16,246 nt of DNA from Ramlibacter sp. (GTDB lineage: Bacteria > Pseudomonadota > Gammaproteobacteria > Burkholderiales > Burkholderiaceae_C). Below, piece after piece: positions 7,491 through 14,718 of the stretch. The translations under genes and the position numbers were made by a program. Position 1 is the first letter of the stretch, and every line of letters begins with the position of its first letter. The notes beneath the pieces are model-generated. The model did not search any database. It was not told the DNA's origin and saw only the letters and a list, made by a program, of their open reading frames with translations. The stretch spans positions 1 to 16,246 of the forward strand of contig JANXVP010000239.1 of assembly GCA_025351615.1 (NCBI GenBank). The letters are read 5' to 3'.

Positions 7491-7503
7491 TAATCGCGCG
7501 ACC

Positions 7504-8445
7504 GTGCAAACTCCACGCGACGTCCTGACGCCGAACTCCCTTTCCCTGCTGCAGAGTGTGGTCGATGCCGGCAGCTTTGCGGCTGCCGCCCGGCAGCTGG
7601 GGCTGGTTCCGAGCGCTGTCACCTACCGGGTGCGACAGATCGAAGACGCCCTGGACGTGCTGTTGTTCGATCGCGCTTCACGGCAGGCCAGGCTGACCGA
7701 AGCAGGCGCCGAACTGCTGCGCGAAGGCGCGCGCCTGCTGCAGGAGATCGACGCTGTTTCGAATCGCGTCCGCCGCGTAGCCACGGGCTGGGAGCCGCAG
7801 TTCACGTTGGCGGTGGACACCGTGGTGTCGCTCTCAACCGTGATGGACCTGGTGCAGGCGTTCTACGAACAGCAGCCGCCCACCCGCCTGCGGCTTCGCC
7901 ACGAAACGCTGTCCGGGACACTTGAAGCGCTGACCTCCGGCCAGGCCGATCTGGCGCTTGGTATCCCGATGGAATCGGGCTCGGCGACAGGATTGCAGAC
8001 GCGCGCCATGGGGGACCTGGCTTTCGTGTACGCCGTCGCGCCGCACCATGCCCTTGCCTCGGCGGCGGAGCCGCTCACAGACGAGATGCTGCAGCGGCAC
8101 CGCGCGGTTGCGGCGGCGGACTCGGTCCCGCGCGGCAGCGGACTCACTTTCGGCTTGATGGCCGGCCAGGACGTGCTGACCGTGCCAACGATGCACGCCA
8201 AGCTCGAGGCCCAGCTGCGCGGCCTGGGCGGCGGTTTCGTGCCGGAACCGATGGCCAGCGCCCATGTCAAAGCCGGCCGGCTGGTGCTCAAGCAAGTCGA
8301 GCGTTCCACCCGCACGGCCCGCCTGTACTACGCCTGGCGCAGTCCCAGGTCAGGACCGGGGCGCGCGCTGCAATGGTGGCTCGGACAGCTGGAGAGCCGC
8401 ACCACCCGCGAAGCCCTCCTGCACCGCCACGACGCGGCGTGGTGA
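7504..8445 (+). CDS. LysR-family transcriptional regulator
   Basis: A LysR-type regulator of 313 residues from the chosen GTG at 7504. The N-terminal winged helix-turn-helix covers roughly residues 11-65, with GSFAAAARQLGLVPSAVTYRVRQIE at 23-47. The effector-binding domain follows from about residue 90. It is divergent from the pirin operon, its likely target, with a T-N11-A palindrome in the gap. The start is uncertain: the frame also offers TTG at 7483, but that codon lies inside the palindrome. Neither start has a Shine-Dalgarno. The GATAAT at 7489-7494 would place transcription initiation near 7501, so translation from GTG 7504 would be almost leaderless. The inducing ligand is unknown. 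Related regulators beside pirin/DoxX genes respond to aromatic or electrophilic compounds, but here this is inference. Confidence 0.93.
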   Translation: MQTPRDVLTPNSLSLLQSVVDAGSFAAAARQLGLVPSAVTYRVRQIEDALDVLLFDRASRQARLTEAGAELLREGARLLQEIDAVSNRVRRVATGWEPQFTLAVDTVVSLSTVMDLVQAFYEQQPPTRLRLRHETLSGTLEALTSGQADLALGIPMESGSATGLQTRAMGDLAFVYAVAPHHALASAAEPLTDEMLQRHRAVAAADSVPRGSGLTFGLMAGQDVLTVPTMHAKLEAQLRGLGGGFVPEPMASAHVKAGRLVLKQVERSTRTARLYYAWRSPRSGPGRALQWWLGQLESRTTREALLHRHDAAW

Positions 8446-8486
8446 GCGTGCGTTAGAGTAGTCAAGAACCCCCTGGAACAAACCCG

Positions 8487-9557
8487 ATGCCTCCTCGTCC
8501 CTTCGCCTCCGCTCGCGCGTCGCGCCGCATTGCCGTTATCGGCGCCGGCCTGGCCGGCCTCTCCTGCGCACGCACCCTGGTCCAGGCGGGCCACCGCGTC
8601 ACGGTGTTCGAGCTGGAGCGCCAGGTCGGCGGCCGCATGGCCAGTTGCGACACAGCGTTCGGCACCTTCGACCATGGAGCCCAATATTTCACCGTCCGCG
8701 ATCAGCGCTTTGAACAGGCACTGGCGACGGCAGCCGGTTCATTCAAGCCGTGGAGCGCCAATGCGGTGCGGGTGCTGGATCCGCATGGGCGCGTCGCCGA
8801 GGCGGCGCTTCGGACCCGCGAGCCACATTTCGTCGGAGCGCCTGCAATGGACGCCATTACCGCGCGATGGGCCCGCCCTTTGTTCGAATCCGGTTCGATC
8901 GAGCTGCGCACGCGCGTCAACCGGATTGAGCGGGACGCGCTCGACGCCACGCGCTGGCAGTTGCGGACCAGCGGACCTGAGGATTCGGTCCACGTGTTTT
9001 CCGGATTCGACGCAACGCTTCTGGCCCTGCCCTGCGCGCCGGCCCGCGCCCTGCTGCGAGCCTCGGCGCAGTCGGCCCTGAGCCAGCGGATGGACGACGT
9101 CGAAGTCGCTCCTTGCTGGAGCCTGATGCTGGCATTTCCAAATGCCGTGCAACCGTCGCTTGGTACCTTGGGCCCGCAGTGGAATGCCGCGCTTTCGACG
9201 CATCACAGGATCGCGTGGCTGGCGCGTGAATCGTCCAAGCCCGGCCGCAGTCCGGTGGAGCGCTGGACGGTGCAAGCCAGTCCCGCGTGGTCGCAGGAAC
9301 ACCTCGAGGACGATGAGCCCACCGTGCTTGCGAAGCTGCACAAGGCGTTCGCCGAAGTCACGGGCATTCGCGCGGAGCCCGCCCATGCAGAACTGTTCCG
9401 GTGGCGCAACGCCAAGACCCTCAAGCCCCTGGGCCAGCCGATGCTCTGGGATTCCGCACTGGGACTGGGCGCCTGCGGCGACTGGTGCCTGGGCCACCGG
9501 GCTGAAGACGCGTTCGTCTCCGGGCTGGAGCTGGCGCTGGCCGTGACGCGCTCCTAG
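8487..9557 (+). CDS. Renalase-like FAD/NAD(P)-dependent amine-oxidase-fold oxidoreductase
   Basis: A 356-residue flavoprotein of the renalase-like group (COG3380 type). The dinucleotide-binding fold begins at IAVIGAGLAGLSCA (GxGxxG at 19-24), with E42 at the end of the second strand for the FAD ribose and GGRM at 48-51. The substrate/flavin segment is FDHGAQYFTVRD at 61-72. The C-terminus carries GACGDWCLGHRAEDAFVSGLELA, the usual FAD-contacting GDW...G...SG end of this fold. Bacterial renalases oxidise abnormal NAD(P)H isomers, but whether this member does so cannot be read from sequence. The ATG at 8487 has only a weak GGA upstream. It lies 41 bp after lysR and ends 9 bp before gluQ, which it probably precedes in an operon. 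Confidence 0.88.
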   Translation: MPPRPFASARASRRIAVIGAGLAGLSCARTLVQAGHRVTVFELERQVGGRMASCDTAFGTFDHGAQYFTVRDQRFEQALATAAGSFKPWSANAVRVLDPHGRVAEAALRTREPHFVGAPAMDAITARWARPLFESGSIELRTRVNRIERDALDATRWQLRTSGPEDSVHVFSGFDATLLALPCAPARALLRASAQSALSQRMDDVEVAPCWSLMLAFPNAVQPSLGTLGPQWNAALSTHHRIAWLARESSKPGRSPVERWTVQASPAWSQEHLEDDEPTVLAKLHKAFAEVTGIRAEPAHAELFRWRNAKTLKPLGQPMLWDSALGLGACGDWCLGHRAEDAFVSGLELALAVTRS

Positions 9558-9560
9558 GAG
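9556..9560 (+). promoter_or_regulatory. Ribosome-binding site of gluQ overlapping the upstream stop codon
   Basis: AGGAG begins within the TAG stop (9555-9557) of the FAD oxidoreductase gene and ends six bases before GTG 9567. This supports GTG 9567 over the adjacent GTG 9570 and suggests translational coupling. Confidence 0.65.
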
Positions 9561-9566
9561 TCCTGG

Positions 9567-10448
9567 GTGGTGCGCTATGTCGGGCGCTTCGCACCGTCAC
9601 CCACCGGCCCGCTGCATGCGGGATCGCTGGTCGCGGCCCTGGCGAGCTGGCTGGATGCGCGGGCCCATGGGGGCCGCTGGCTGGTGCGCATCGAAGACGT
9701 GGACACGCCGCGTTGCCTTGCCGGCGCCGCTGAAACCATCCTCGGGCAATTGGCCGGCTTTGGACTGGTTCCGGATGCGACGCCGGTCTGGCAATCGCAC
9801 AGAGGCGCGCTATACCAGCAAGCCCTGGAGACCTTGATCACCAACGGCCGCGCCTACGCATGCGCCTGCTCACGCAAGGACATCGAAGCCGCGCTGGCGG
9901 CACAGGGCGCAATCCGCATGCGTTATGGCGAGCTGGTCTATCCCGGCACCTGCAGGCAGGGCCTGGCCGGCCGGCAGCCGCGGGCCTGGCGTCTTCTCAC
10001 CGATGCGCAGCCGCTGCTCTGGAATGACGACCGGCTTGGCGCGCAACAGCAGGACGTCCAAGCCGACGTCGGCGACTTCGTCCTGCGGCGGGCCGATGGC
10101 TTGTGGGCCTATCAACTGGCCGTGGTGGTGGACGACGGCGACCAGCGCATCACGCACGTGGTGCGCGGCGCGGACCTCGCGGACAACACCGCGCGGCAGA
10201 TCCTGCTGCAGCGTGCAATGGGATTGCCGACGCCGCAATACCTGCACACGCCGCTGGTTCTCGGTCCGAACGGTGAGAAGCTGTCCAAGCAAAACGGTGC
10301 GGCTCCGGTCTCCGCAAGCAATCCGCTCCCGCTCCTCAATGACGCGGCGATGGCGTTGGGCCTGCCTGTGCAGCGGGGCAGCCTGGCCGACGCCCGGTCC
10401 GCGTGGATCCTCGCCTGGCGCGACTTCTACAATCGCCCGGGTGACTGA
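9567..10448 (+). CDS. gluQ: Glutamyl-queuosine tRNA(Asp) synthetase
   Basis: A 293-residue GluRS paralogue that lacks the anticodon-binding domain, as expected for GluQRS (YadB). It attaches glutamate to the queuosine in the anticodon of tRNA-Asp. The class I signatures are present: [12 protein letters not shown] with the HIGH-equivalent HAGS at 17-20, and KLSKQ at 238-242 as the KMSKS loop. Zinc-binding candidates C99 and C101 (ACACS), Y125 and C129 (YPGTC) match the GluQRS zinc site. The start is GTG at 9567, with AGGAG overlapping the stop of the preceding gene; a second GTG follows directly. The 3' end overlaps trmB by 8 bases, placing two tRNA-modification genes under coupled expression. 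Confidence 0.96.
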   Translation: MVRYVGRFAPSPTGPLHAGSLVAALASWLDARAHGGRWLVRIEDVDTPRCLAGAAETILGQLAGFGLVPDATPVWQSHRGALYQQALETLITNGRAYACACSRKDIEAALAAQGAIRMRYGELVYPGTCRQGLAGRQPRAWRLLTDAQPLLWNDDRLGAQQQDVQADVGDFVLRRADGLWAYQLAVVVDDGDQRITHVVRGADLADNTARQILLQRAMGLPTPQYLHTPLVLGPNGEKLSKQNGAAPVSASNPLPLLNDAAMALGLPVQRGSLADARSAWILAWRDFYNRPGD

Positions 10449-11196
10449 TCACGACAACTCCGGCAATGACGGCCAGGCGCCGCAAGATGTCGCGCATCCC
10501 CGGACCATCCGCAGCTTCGTGCGCCGGGCCGGCCGCACCACCGTTGGCCAGGCCAGGGCATTCGAGCAGCTCGGTCCTCAGTTCGTGCTGCCTTACACAG
10601 GCACATTGCTGGACCTCCCTGCCACCTTCGGCCGTGCGGCGCCCACTGTGCTGGAGATCGGTTTCGGCATGGGCGAAGCCACGGCCCACATCGCCGCGCT
10701 GATGCCGCAGTTGAATTTCCTGTGCTGCGAGGTTCACGACCCCGGCGTCGGGGCCTTGCTCAGGCGGATCGGCGAACAGGGGCTGCAGAACATCCGCATC
10801 CTGCAGCACGACGCCGTGGAAGTGCTTGCCACCATGATCGCGCCCGCAAGCCTGGCGGGAGTGCACATCTTTTTTCCCGATCCCTGGCACAAGCTTCGCC
10901 ACAACAAGCGGCGGCTGGTCCAGCCGCCGCTGGTGGCGCAACTCGCATCGCGGCTGGCGCCGGGCGGCTACCTGCATTGCGCCACGGACTGGGAGCCCTA
11001 TGCGCGGCAGATGCTGCAAGTGCTCTGCGCCGAACCCCAGCTCCAGAACACGGCTGCGGACTTTGCGGCCAAGCCGTCGTACCGGCCGCTGACCAAGTTC
11101 GAGAACCGCGGCCTGAAACTTGGCCACGGCGTCTGGGACCTCGTGTTCCTGCGGGTGCACAGCACCGACGGCCAGGACTGCGGGAATTACACTTGA
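10441..11196 (+). CDS. trmB: tRNA (guanine-N7-)-methyltransferase
   Basis: An S-adenosylmethionine-dependent methyltransferase that makes m7G46 in the variable loop of tRNAs. The 251-residue length is normal. Motifs: SAM-binding [11 protein letters not shown] (71-81), E97 in CCEVHDPG for the SAM ribose, the catalytic/tRNA-binding [16 protein letters not shown] (144-159), and the C-terminal TDWEPYA and [19 protein letters not shown] elements. GTG 10441 is chosen because it overlaps the gluQ end by 8 bases and gives the usual short disordered N-terminus before RSFVRRAGR. The frame continues upstream into gluQ, where it is only a shadow. No strong Shine-Dalgarno is seen, so translation is probably coupled to gluQ. 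The export operon begins 46 bp downstream. Confidence 0.96.
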   Translation: MTDHDNSGNDGQAPQDVAHPRTIRSFVRRAGRTTVGQARAFEQLGPQFVLPYTGTLLDLPATFGRAAPTVLEIGFGMGEATAHIAALMPQLNFLCCEVHDPGVGALLRRIGEQGLQNIRILQHDAVEVLATMIAPASLAGVHIFFPDPWHKLRHNKRRLVQPPLVAQLASRLAPGGYLHCATDWEPYARQMLQVLCAEPQLQNTAADFAAKPSYRPLTKFENRGLKLGHGVWDLVFLRVHSTDGQDCGNYT

Positions 11197-11242
11197 GCTG
11201 CCCGACACTCTTGCTGCCCGCGCATACGCCCATCGATTCCTG
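11197..11242 (+). other. Short gap between trmB and the export operon
   Basis: Forty-six bases with no terminator hairpin, no convincing -35/-10 pair and no obvious Shine-Dalgarno for the next gene. The export genes could therefore be transcribed with gluQ-trmB or from a promoter that I cannot recognise. Confidence 0.35.
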
Positions 11243-12523
11243 ATGTCCAACCCTGCCCCACGCCCGCCCGCCAGGCTGTTCCGAGACGAGGTGCTGCAAG
11301 GGCAACGCACGGGATTGCTGGGAGAGATCCTTCTCACGCCCCGCGCATCGGTCTCCGTGCTGACAATCTGCGCCGCGCTCATCGGCGTTGCGATTGTCCT
11401 GTTCCTGGTATTTGGCAGCTACACCCGCCGTTCGACGGTCACCGGACAACTGCTGCCTTCAGCAGGCGTCATCCGCGTCCATACCCCGCAGCCGGGCGTC
11501 GTCACCGAAAAGAAAGTGATGGAAGGCCAGTCGGTTCGCAAGGGCGACGTCCTTTATGTGCTGAGCAGCGACCGGCTCGGCGCCGGATCGCGCGAACTCC
11601 AGGCCGACATCGGCCAGCAGGTGGACGACCGGCGCCGTTCGCTGGAAGCGGAAATCACGAGAAATCGCACGGTGGAAGCGGCCGAGATCGGCCATCTCGA
11701 GCGCCGCGCCGAAACCTTGCGTGCCGAAAACCAGGCGATCCTGAAGCAGCTCGAACAGCAAGTGCTTCGGTTGCGGCCGGCACAGGAGGCGCGCGCGCGC
11801 TACCAGGGGCTGGCCGACCAGGACTACATTGCGCGGGAGCAGTTGTTCCTGAAGGAAGCGGAGCTGAGCGACCAGCAATCCCGGCAGCAGGCGTTGCAAC
11901 GCGACCTGCTGGCCTCGCAGCGCGAGCTCGGCACGACCGTGCAGGAGATCGCCAATACCCGCGTGCGCTTCGTCAACCAGAACGCCCTGCTGCAGCGGGG
12001 GATTTCGTCCGCGCAACAGGAACTGACCGAGGTCGAGTCCAGGCGCCGCGTTTTCATCACCGCGCCCGAAGCAGGTCGCGCCACCCTGGTCGTGGCCGAG
12101 GTGGGGCAAGCGGTGGACGGCACCCGGCCACTGCTGAACCTGGTGCCGGAGAACGCGCGTCTCGAGGCGCGCCTGTATGCGCCCAGTGCAACGATCGGCT
12201 TCGTGCGGCCGGGCAACGACGTGCAACTGCGCTACCAGTCCTTTCCGTACCAGAAGTTCGGCCAGCACGAGGGCCGTGTCGAGTCCATCTCGAACAACGC
12301 CGTCACCAGCAGCGAACTGGCGGGCTTCGCGATTCCCGACACCTTGCCGGGAGAACCCGTCTACGCCATCACCGTCGTGCTCCAGCAGCAGGCGGTCACG
12401 GCCTACGGCAAGCAGTGGCCGCTGCAAGCCGGGATGCGGCTCGATGCCGACGTGCTGCAGGAAACCCGGCGGCTTTACGAGTGGGTGCTCGAGCCTCTTT
12501 ACAGCATCACGGGGAAGCTTTGA
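11243..12523 (+). CDS. HlyD-family periplasmic adaptor of a peptide (bacteriocin-type) exporter
   Basis: The membrane-fusion subunit of a type I export system, 426 residues, resembling CvaA/MchE/RaxA. A short cytoplasmic part (LFRDEVL at 12-18) precedes one membrane helix (about 37-58) and the characteristic GSYTRRSTVTG (58-68). The lipoyl half-motif VIRVHTPQPGVVTEKKVMEGQSVRKGDVLYVL (76-107) is followed by a long coiled-coil hairpin rich in Gln, Glu and Arg (about 115-265). The second lipoyl half (FITAPEAGRATLVVAEVGQAV) and the beta-barrel domain (RLEARLYAPSATIGFVRPG) come next. It should bridge the ABC exporter and the TolC channel. The ATG at 11243 is chosen because it gives the family N-terminus; the longer frame runs inside trmB. 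Its stop overlaps the TTG start of the exporter gene by 4 bases. Confidence 0.95.
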   Translation: MSNPAPRPPARLFRDEVLQGQRTGLLGEILLTPRASVSVLTICAALIGVAIVLFLVFGSYTRRSTVTGQLLPSAGVIRVHTPQPGVVTEKKVMEGQSVRKGDVLYVLSSDRLGAGSRELQADIGQQVDDRRRSLEAEITRNRTVEAAEIGHLERRAETLRAENQAILKQLEQQVLRLRPAQEARARYQGLADQDYIAREQLFLKEAELSDQQSRQQALQRDLLASQRELGTTVQEIANTRVRFVNQNALLQRGISSAQQELTEVESRRRVFITAPEAGRATLVVAEVGQAVDGTRPLLNLVPENARLEARLYAPSATIGFVRPGNDVQLRYQSFPYQKFGQHEGRVESISNNAVTSSELAGFAIPDTLPGEPVYAITVVLQQQAVTAYGKQWPLQAGMRLDADVLQETRRLYEWVLEPLYSITGKL

Positions 12524-14718
12524 GCCAGCCACAGGCGAAGCCGCGCAGGGCCTGGACCGACGCGCTCTCATTCGGGTTGCGCAGGCGCGTCCCGGTCATC
12601 CTGCAGACCGAAGCCGCTGACTGCGGGCTGGCCTGCCTAGCGATGGTGCTGGCCTACCACGGTGTGGTCACCGATCTGGCCACGCTGCGTGCACGCCACG
12701 CCATTTCGCTCAAGGGAATGACCCTGGCGACGTTGTCCCGGCTGGCGCAGGACGAGCACCTGGGTTTTCGGGCCTTGCGGCTGGAGCTCGAAGACATCGG
12801 TGGGCTGCGCCTGCCCGCCATCCTGCACTGGGATCTGAACCACTTTGTGGTCCTCAAGTCGATCGCCGGCGGCAGGGTCACGGTTCATGACCCGGACAGC
12901 GGCGAGCGCAGGTACAGCATGGAGGAAATCTCCCGTCATTTCACCGGCGTGGCGCTGGAACTCTGGCCCGATCCCGGCTTCCAGCCGCGCCGGGAAAAGA
13001 CGTCGCTGTCCCTGCGCCAGCTGGTCGGCCAGGTCTCCGGGTTCTGGCCCTCGCTGGCCCAGCTCCTGACGCTGTCGCTGGTCCTGCAGCTCTTCGTGCT
13101 GGCCGGTCCGCTGTTTCTGCAGTGGATTGTCGACCAGGTGGTGGTCTCAAGAGATGTCAACCTGCTGACCACGCTGGCGCTCGGCTTCCTGTTGCTGATG
13201 ATTCTCCAGCAGGCCGTCACGGTCCTGCGCAGCTGGCTCTTGCTGGTGATCAGCACGTCGGTGCGGGTGCAGTGGAAAGCCAACATCTTCAGCCATCTCG
13301 TGCGCTTGCCGCTGGGGTATTTCCAGAAGCGCCATCTCGGCGACATCGTCTCGCGCACCGGGGCGATCGAGGACATCCAGCGCGTACTGACCGGCGCCTT
13401 CGTGGAAGCCCTGTTCGACGGGCTGATGATGGTTCTCACGCTGATGATGATGTTCATCTACAGCGCCCAGCTCGCATGGATTGCGGTCCTGGCTGTCAGC
13501 CTTTATCTTGCGCTGCGGGTGCTGTGGTACGGGCCGCTCTACCTGGCGACGGAAGACCAGATCGTGCGGGCGGCGAACCTGGCGACGCACTACCTGGAAA
13601 CCATCCGGGGAATTCGCACGATCAAGCTGTTCGCGCGGCAGATCGAACGCCGCAACGCCTGGCAGGCGCTGCTGATCGGCGAGACCAATGCCACGCTCGC
13701 GATCCAGAAACTGCGGATCTTCTACAGCCTGGCCAAGTCGGTCCTGACCGGGGTGTTCAACATCCTGCTGCTGTGGCTAGGCGCCAGGCAGATCCTTGCG
13801 GGAAACCTGAGCGTGGGCATGTTGATGGCGTTCGTGTCGTATCGCAGCATGTTCGACGCGCGGGTGACCGGGCTGATCGACCAGTACATGGATCTGAGGA
13901 TGCTCCATCTGTATGGCGAGCGGCTCGCCGATGTCGTGCTCACACCGGCCGAAATCGACGTGCAGCGCGACCTGACACCGCGCGACGCCGAGCGGTCGCC
14001 CGAGGTCGCGCTGGACAACGTGCGTTTCCGTTATGCAGACCACGAACCGTGGGTCCTCGACGGAATTTCCACCCGCATCGGCGCCGGTGAGGCAGTCGCC
14101 ATCGCCGGACCATCGGGGTGCGGCAAGACCACCCTGGTCCACCTGCTGCTGGGCGTCCTCGCTCCGCAAGAGGGTTCGGTGCGCATCGGCAACATCTCGC
14201 TGGACGCTCTTGGCAATGAATCGTGGCGGCGCCTGGTGGGGACCGTGATGCAGGACGACACGCTGTTTGCCGGGTCGATCGCCGAAAACATCAGCTTCTT
14301 CGACAGCCGTCCGGACCTCCCATGGATCCAGGAATGTGCCCGCCTGGCCGCTATCCACGCGGATATCGAAGCGATGCCCATGGGCTACCAGACGCTGGTG
14401 GGCGACATGGGGACGGTGCTCTCCGGCGGTCAGAAGCAGCGGGTCATGCTCGCCCGCGCGCTGTACAAGCGGCCCGGCGTGCTGATCCTGGATGAGGCGA
14501 CCAGCCACCTGGACATCAATCGGGAGGCCCAGATCAACGCTGCGATCGCTGCGTTGAACATCACACGCATCGTCGTGACCCACAGGCCCGAAACAATCGC
14601 AGCGGCCCGCAGGGTGATCGAAATCGAAAAAGGCAGGATTGTCTTCGACGGTCCGCCAGCCGATTACTTTGCACGGCAGGGTCCTGCTCCGGCGGCGCCG
14701 TCGGTGACGCCGGGATGA
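12520..14718 (+). CDS. C39-peptidase-containing ABC exporter for double-glycine peptides (CvaB/RaxB type)
   Basis: An inner-membrane ABC transporter of 732 residues that should cleave double-glycine leaders and export the mature peptide. The N-terminal C39 peptidase is intact: oxyanion Q29, catalytic C35 (QTEAADCGLACLAM), H108 (LNHFVVL) and D124 (VHDPDSG). The membrane domain spans about 175-445 with segments near 178-198, 215-235, 295-338 and 406-442. The nucleotide-binding domain has Walker A GPSGCGKT (530-537), signature LSGGQ (634-638), Walker B VLILDE (654-659) and switch H688. TTG 12520 is chosen because it overlaps the adaptor stop as TTGA, has GGGGAAG just upstream and keeps the peptidase whole; the first downstream ATG would delete C35. 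An ATG at 12415 inside the adaptor is a less likely alternative. The C39 domain separates it from the C39-like-domain exporters of RTX toxins. The peptide cargo is not visible. Confidence 0.96.
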   Translation: MSQPQAKPRRAWTDALSFGLRRRVPVILQTEAADCGLACLAMVLAYHGVVTDLATLRARHAISLKGMTLATLSRLAQDEHLGFRALRLELEDIGGLRLPAILHWDLNHFVVLKSIAGGRVTVHDPDSGERRYSMEEISRHFTGVALELWPDPGFQPRREKTSLSLRQLVGQVSGFWPSLAQLLTLSLVLQLFVLAGPLFLQWIVDQVVVSRDVNLLTTLALGFLLLMILQQAVTVLRSWLLLVISTSVRVQWKANIFSHLVRLPLGYFQKRHLGDIVSRTGAIEDIQRVLTGAFVEALFDGLMMVLTLMMMFIYSAQLAWIAVLAVSLYLALRVLWYGPLYLATEDQIVRAANLATHYLETIRGIRTIKLFARQIERRNAWQALLIGETNATLAIQKLRIFYSLAKSVLTGVFNILLLWLGARQILAGNLSVGMLMAFVSYRSMFDARVTGLIDQYMDLRMLHLYGERLADVVLTPAEIDVQRDLTPRDAERSPEVALDNVRFRYADHEPWVLDGISTRIGAGEAVAIAGPSGCGKTTLVHLLLGVLAPQEGSVRIGNISLDALGNESWRRLVGTVMQDDTLFAGSIAENISFFDSRPDLPWIQECARLAAIHADIEAMPMGYQTLVGDMGTVLSGGQKQRVMLARALYKRPGVLILDEATSHLDINREAQINAAIAALNITRIVVTHRPETIAAARRVIEIEKGRIVFDGPPADYFARQGPAPAAPSVTPG

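Noticed and set aside
7461..7494. TTGACG and GATAAT as a -35/-10 pair for lysR
   Set aside because: The spacer would be 22 bases, too long for a sigma-70 promoter; only the -10-like box is kept as a possibility.
8424..8446. Inverted repeat around the lysR stop codon as a terminator
   Set aside because: The stem is short and imperfect (CCACG/CGTGG core) and no T-run follows.
9925..10440. Upstream extension of trmB into gluQ
   Set aside because: This stretch is an out-of-frame reading of gluQ; the TrmB family begins shortly before the RSFVRR segment, consistent with GTG 10441.
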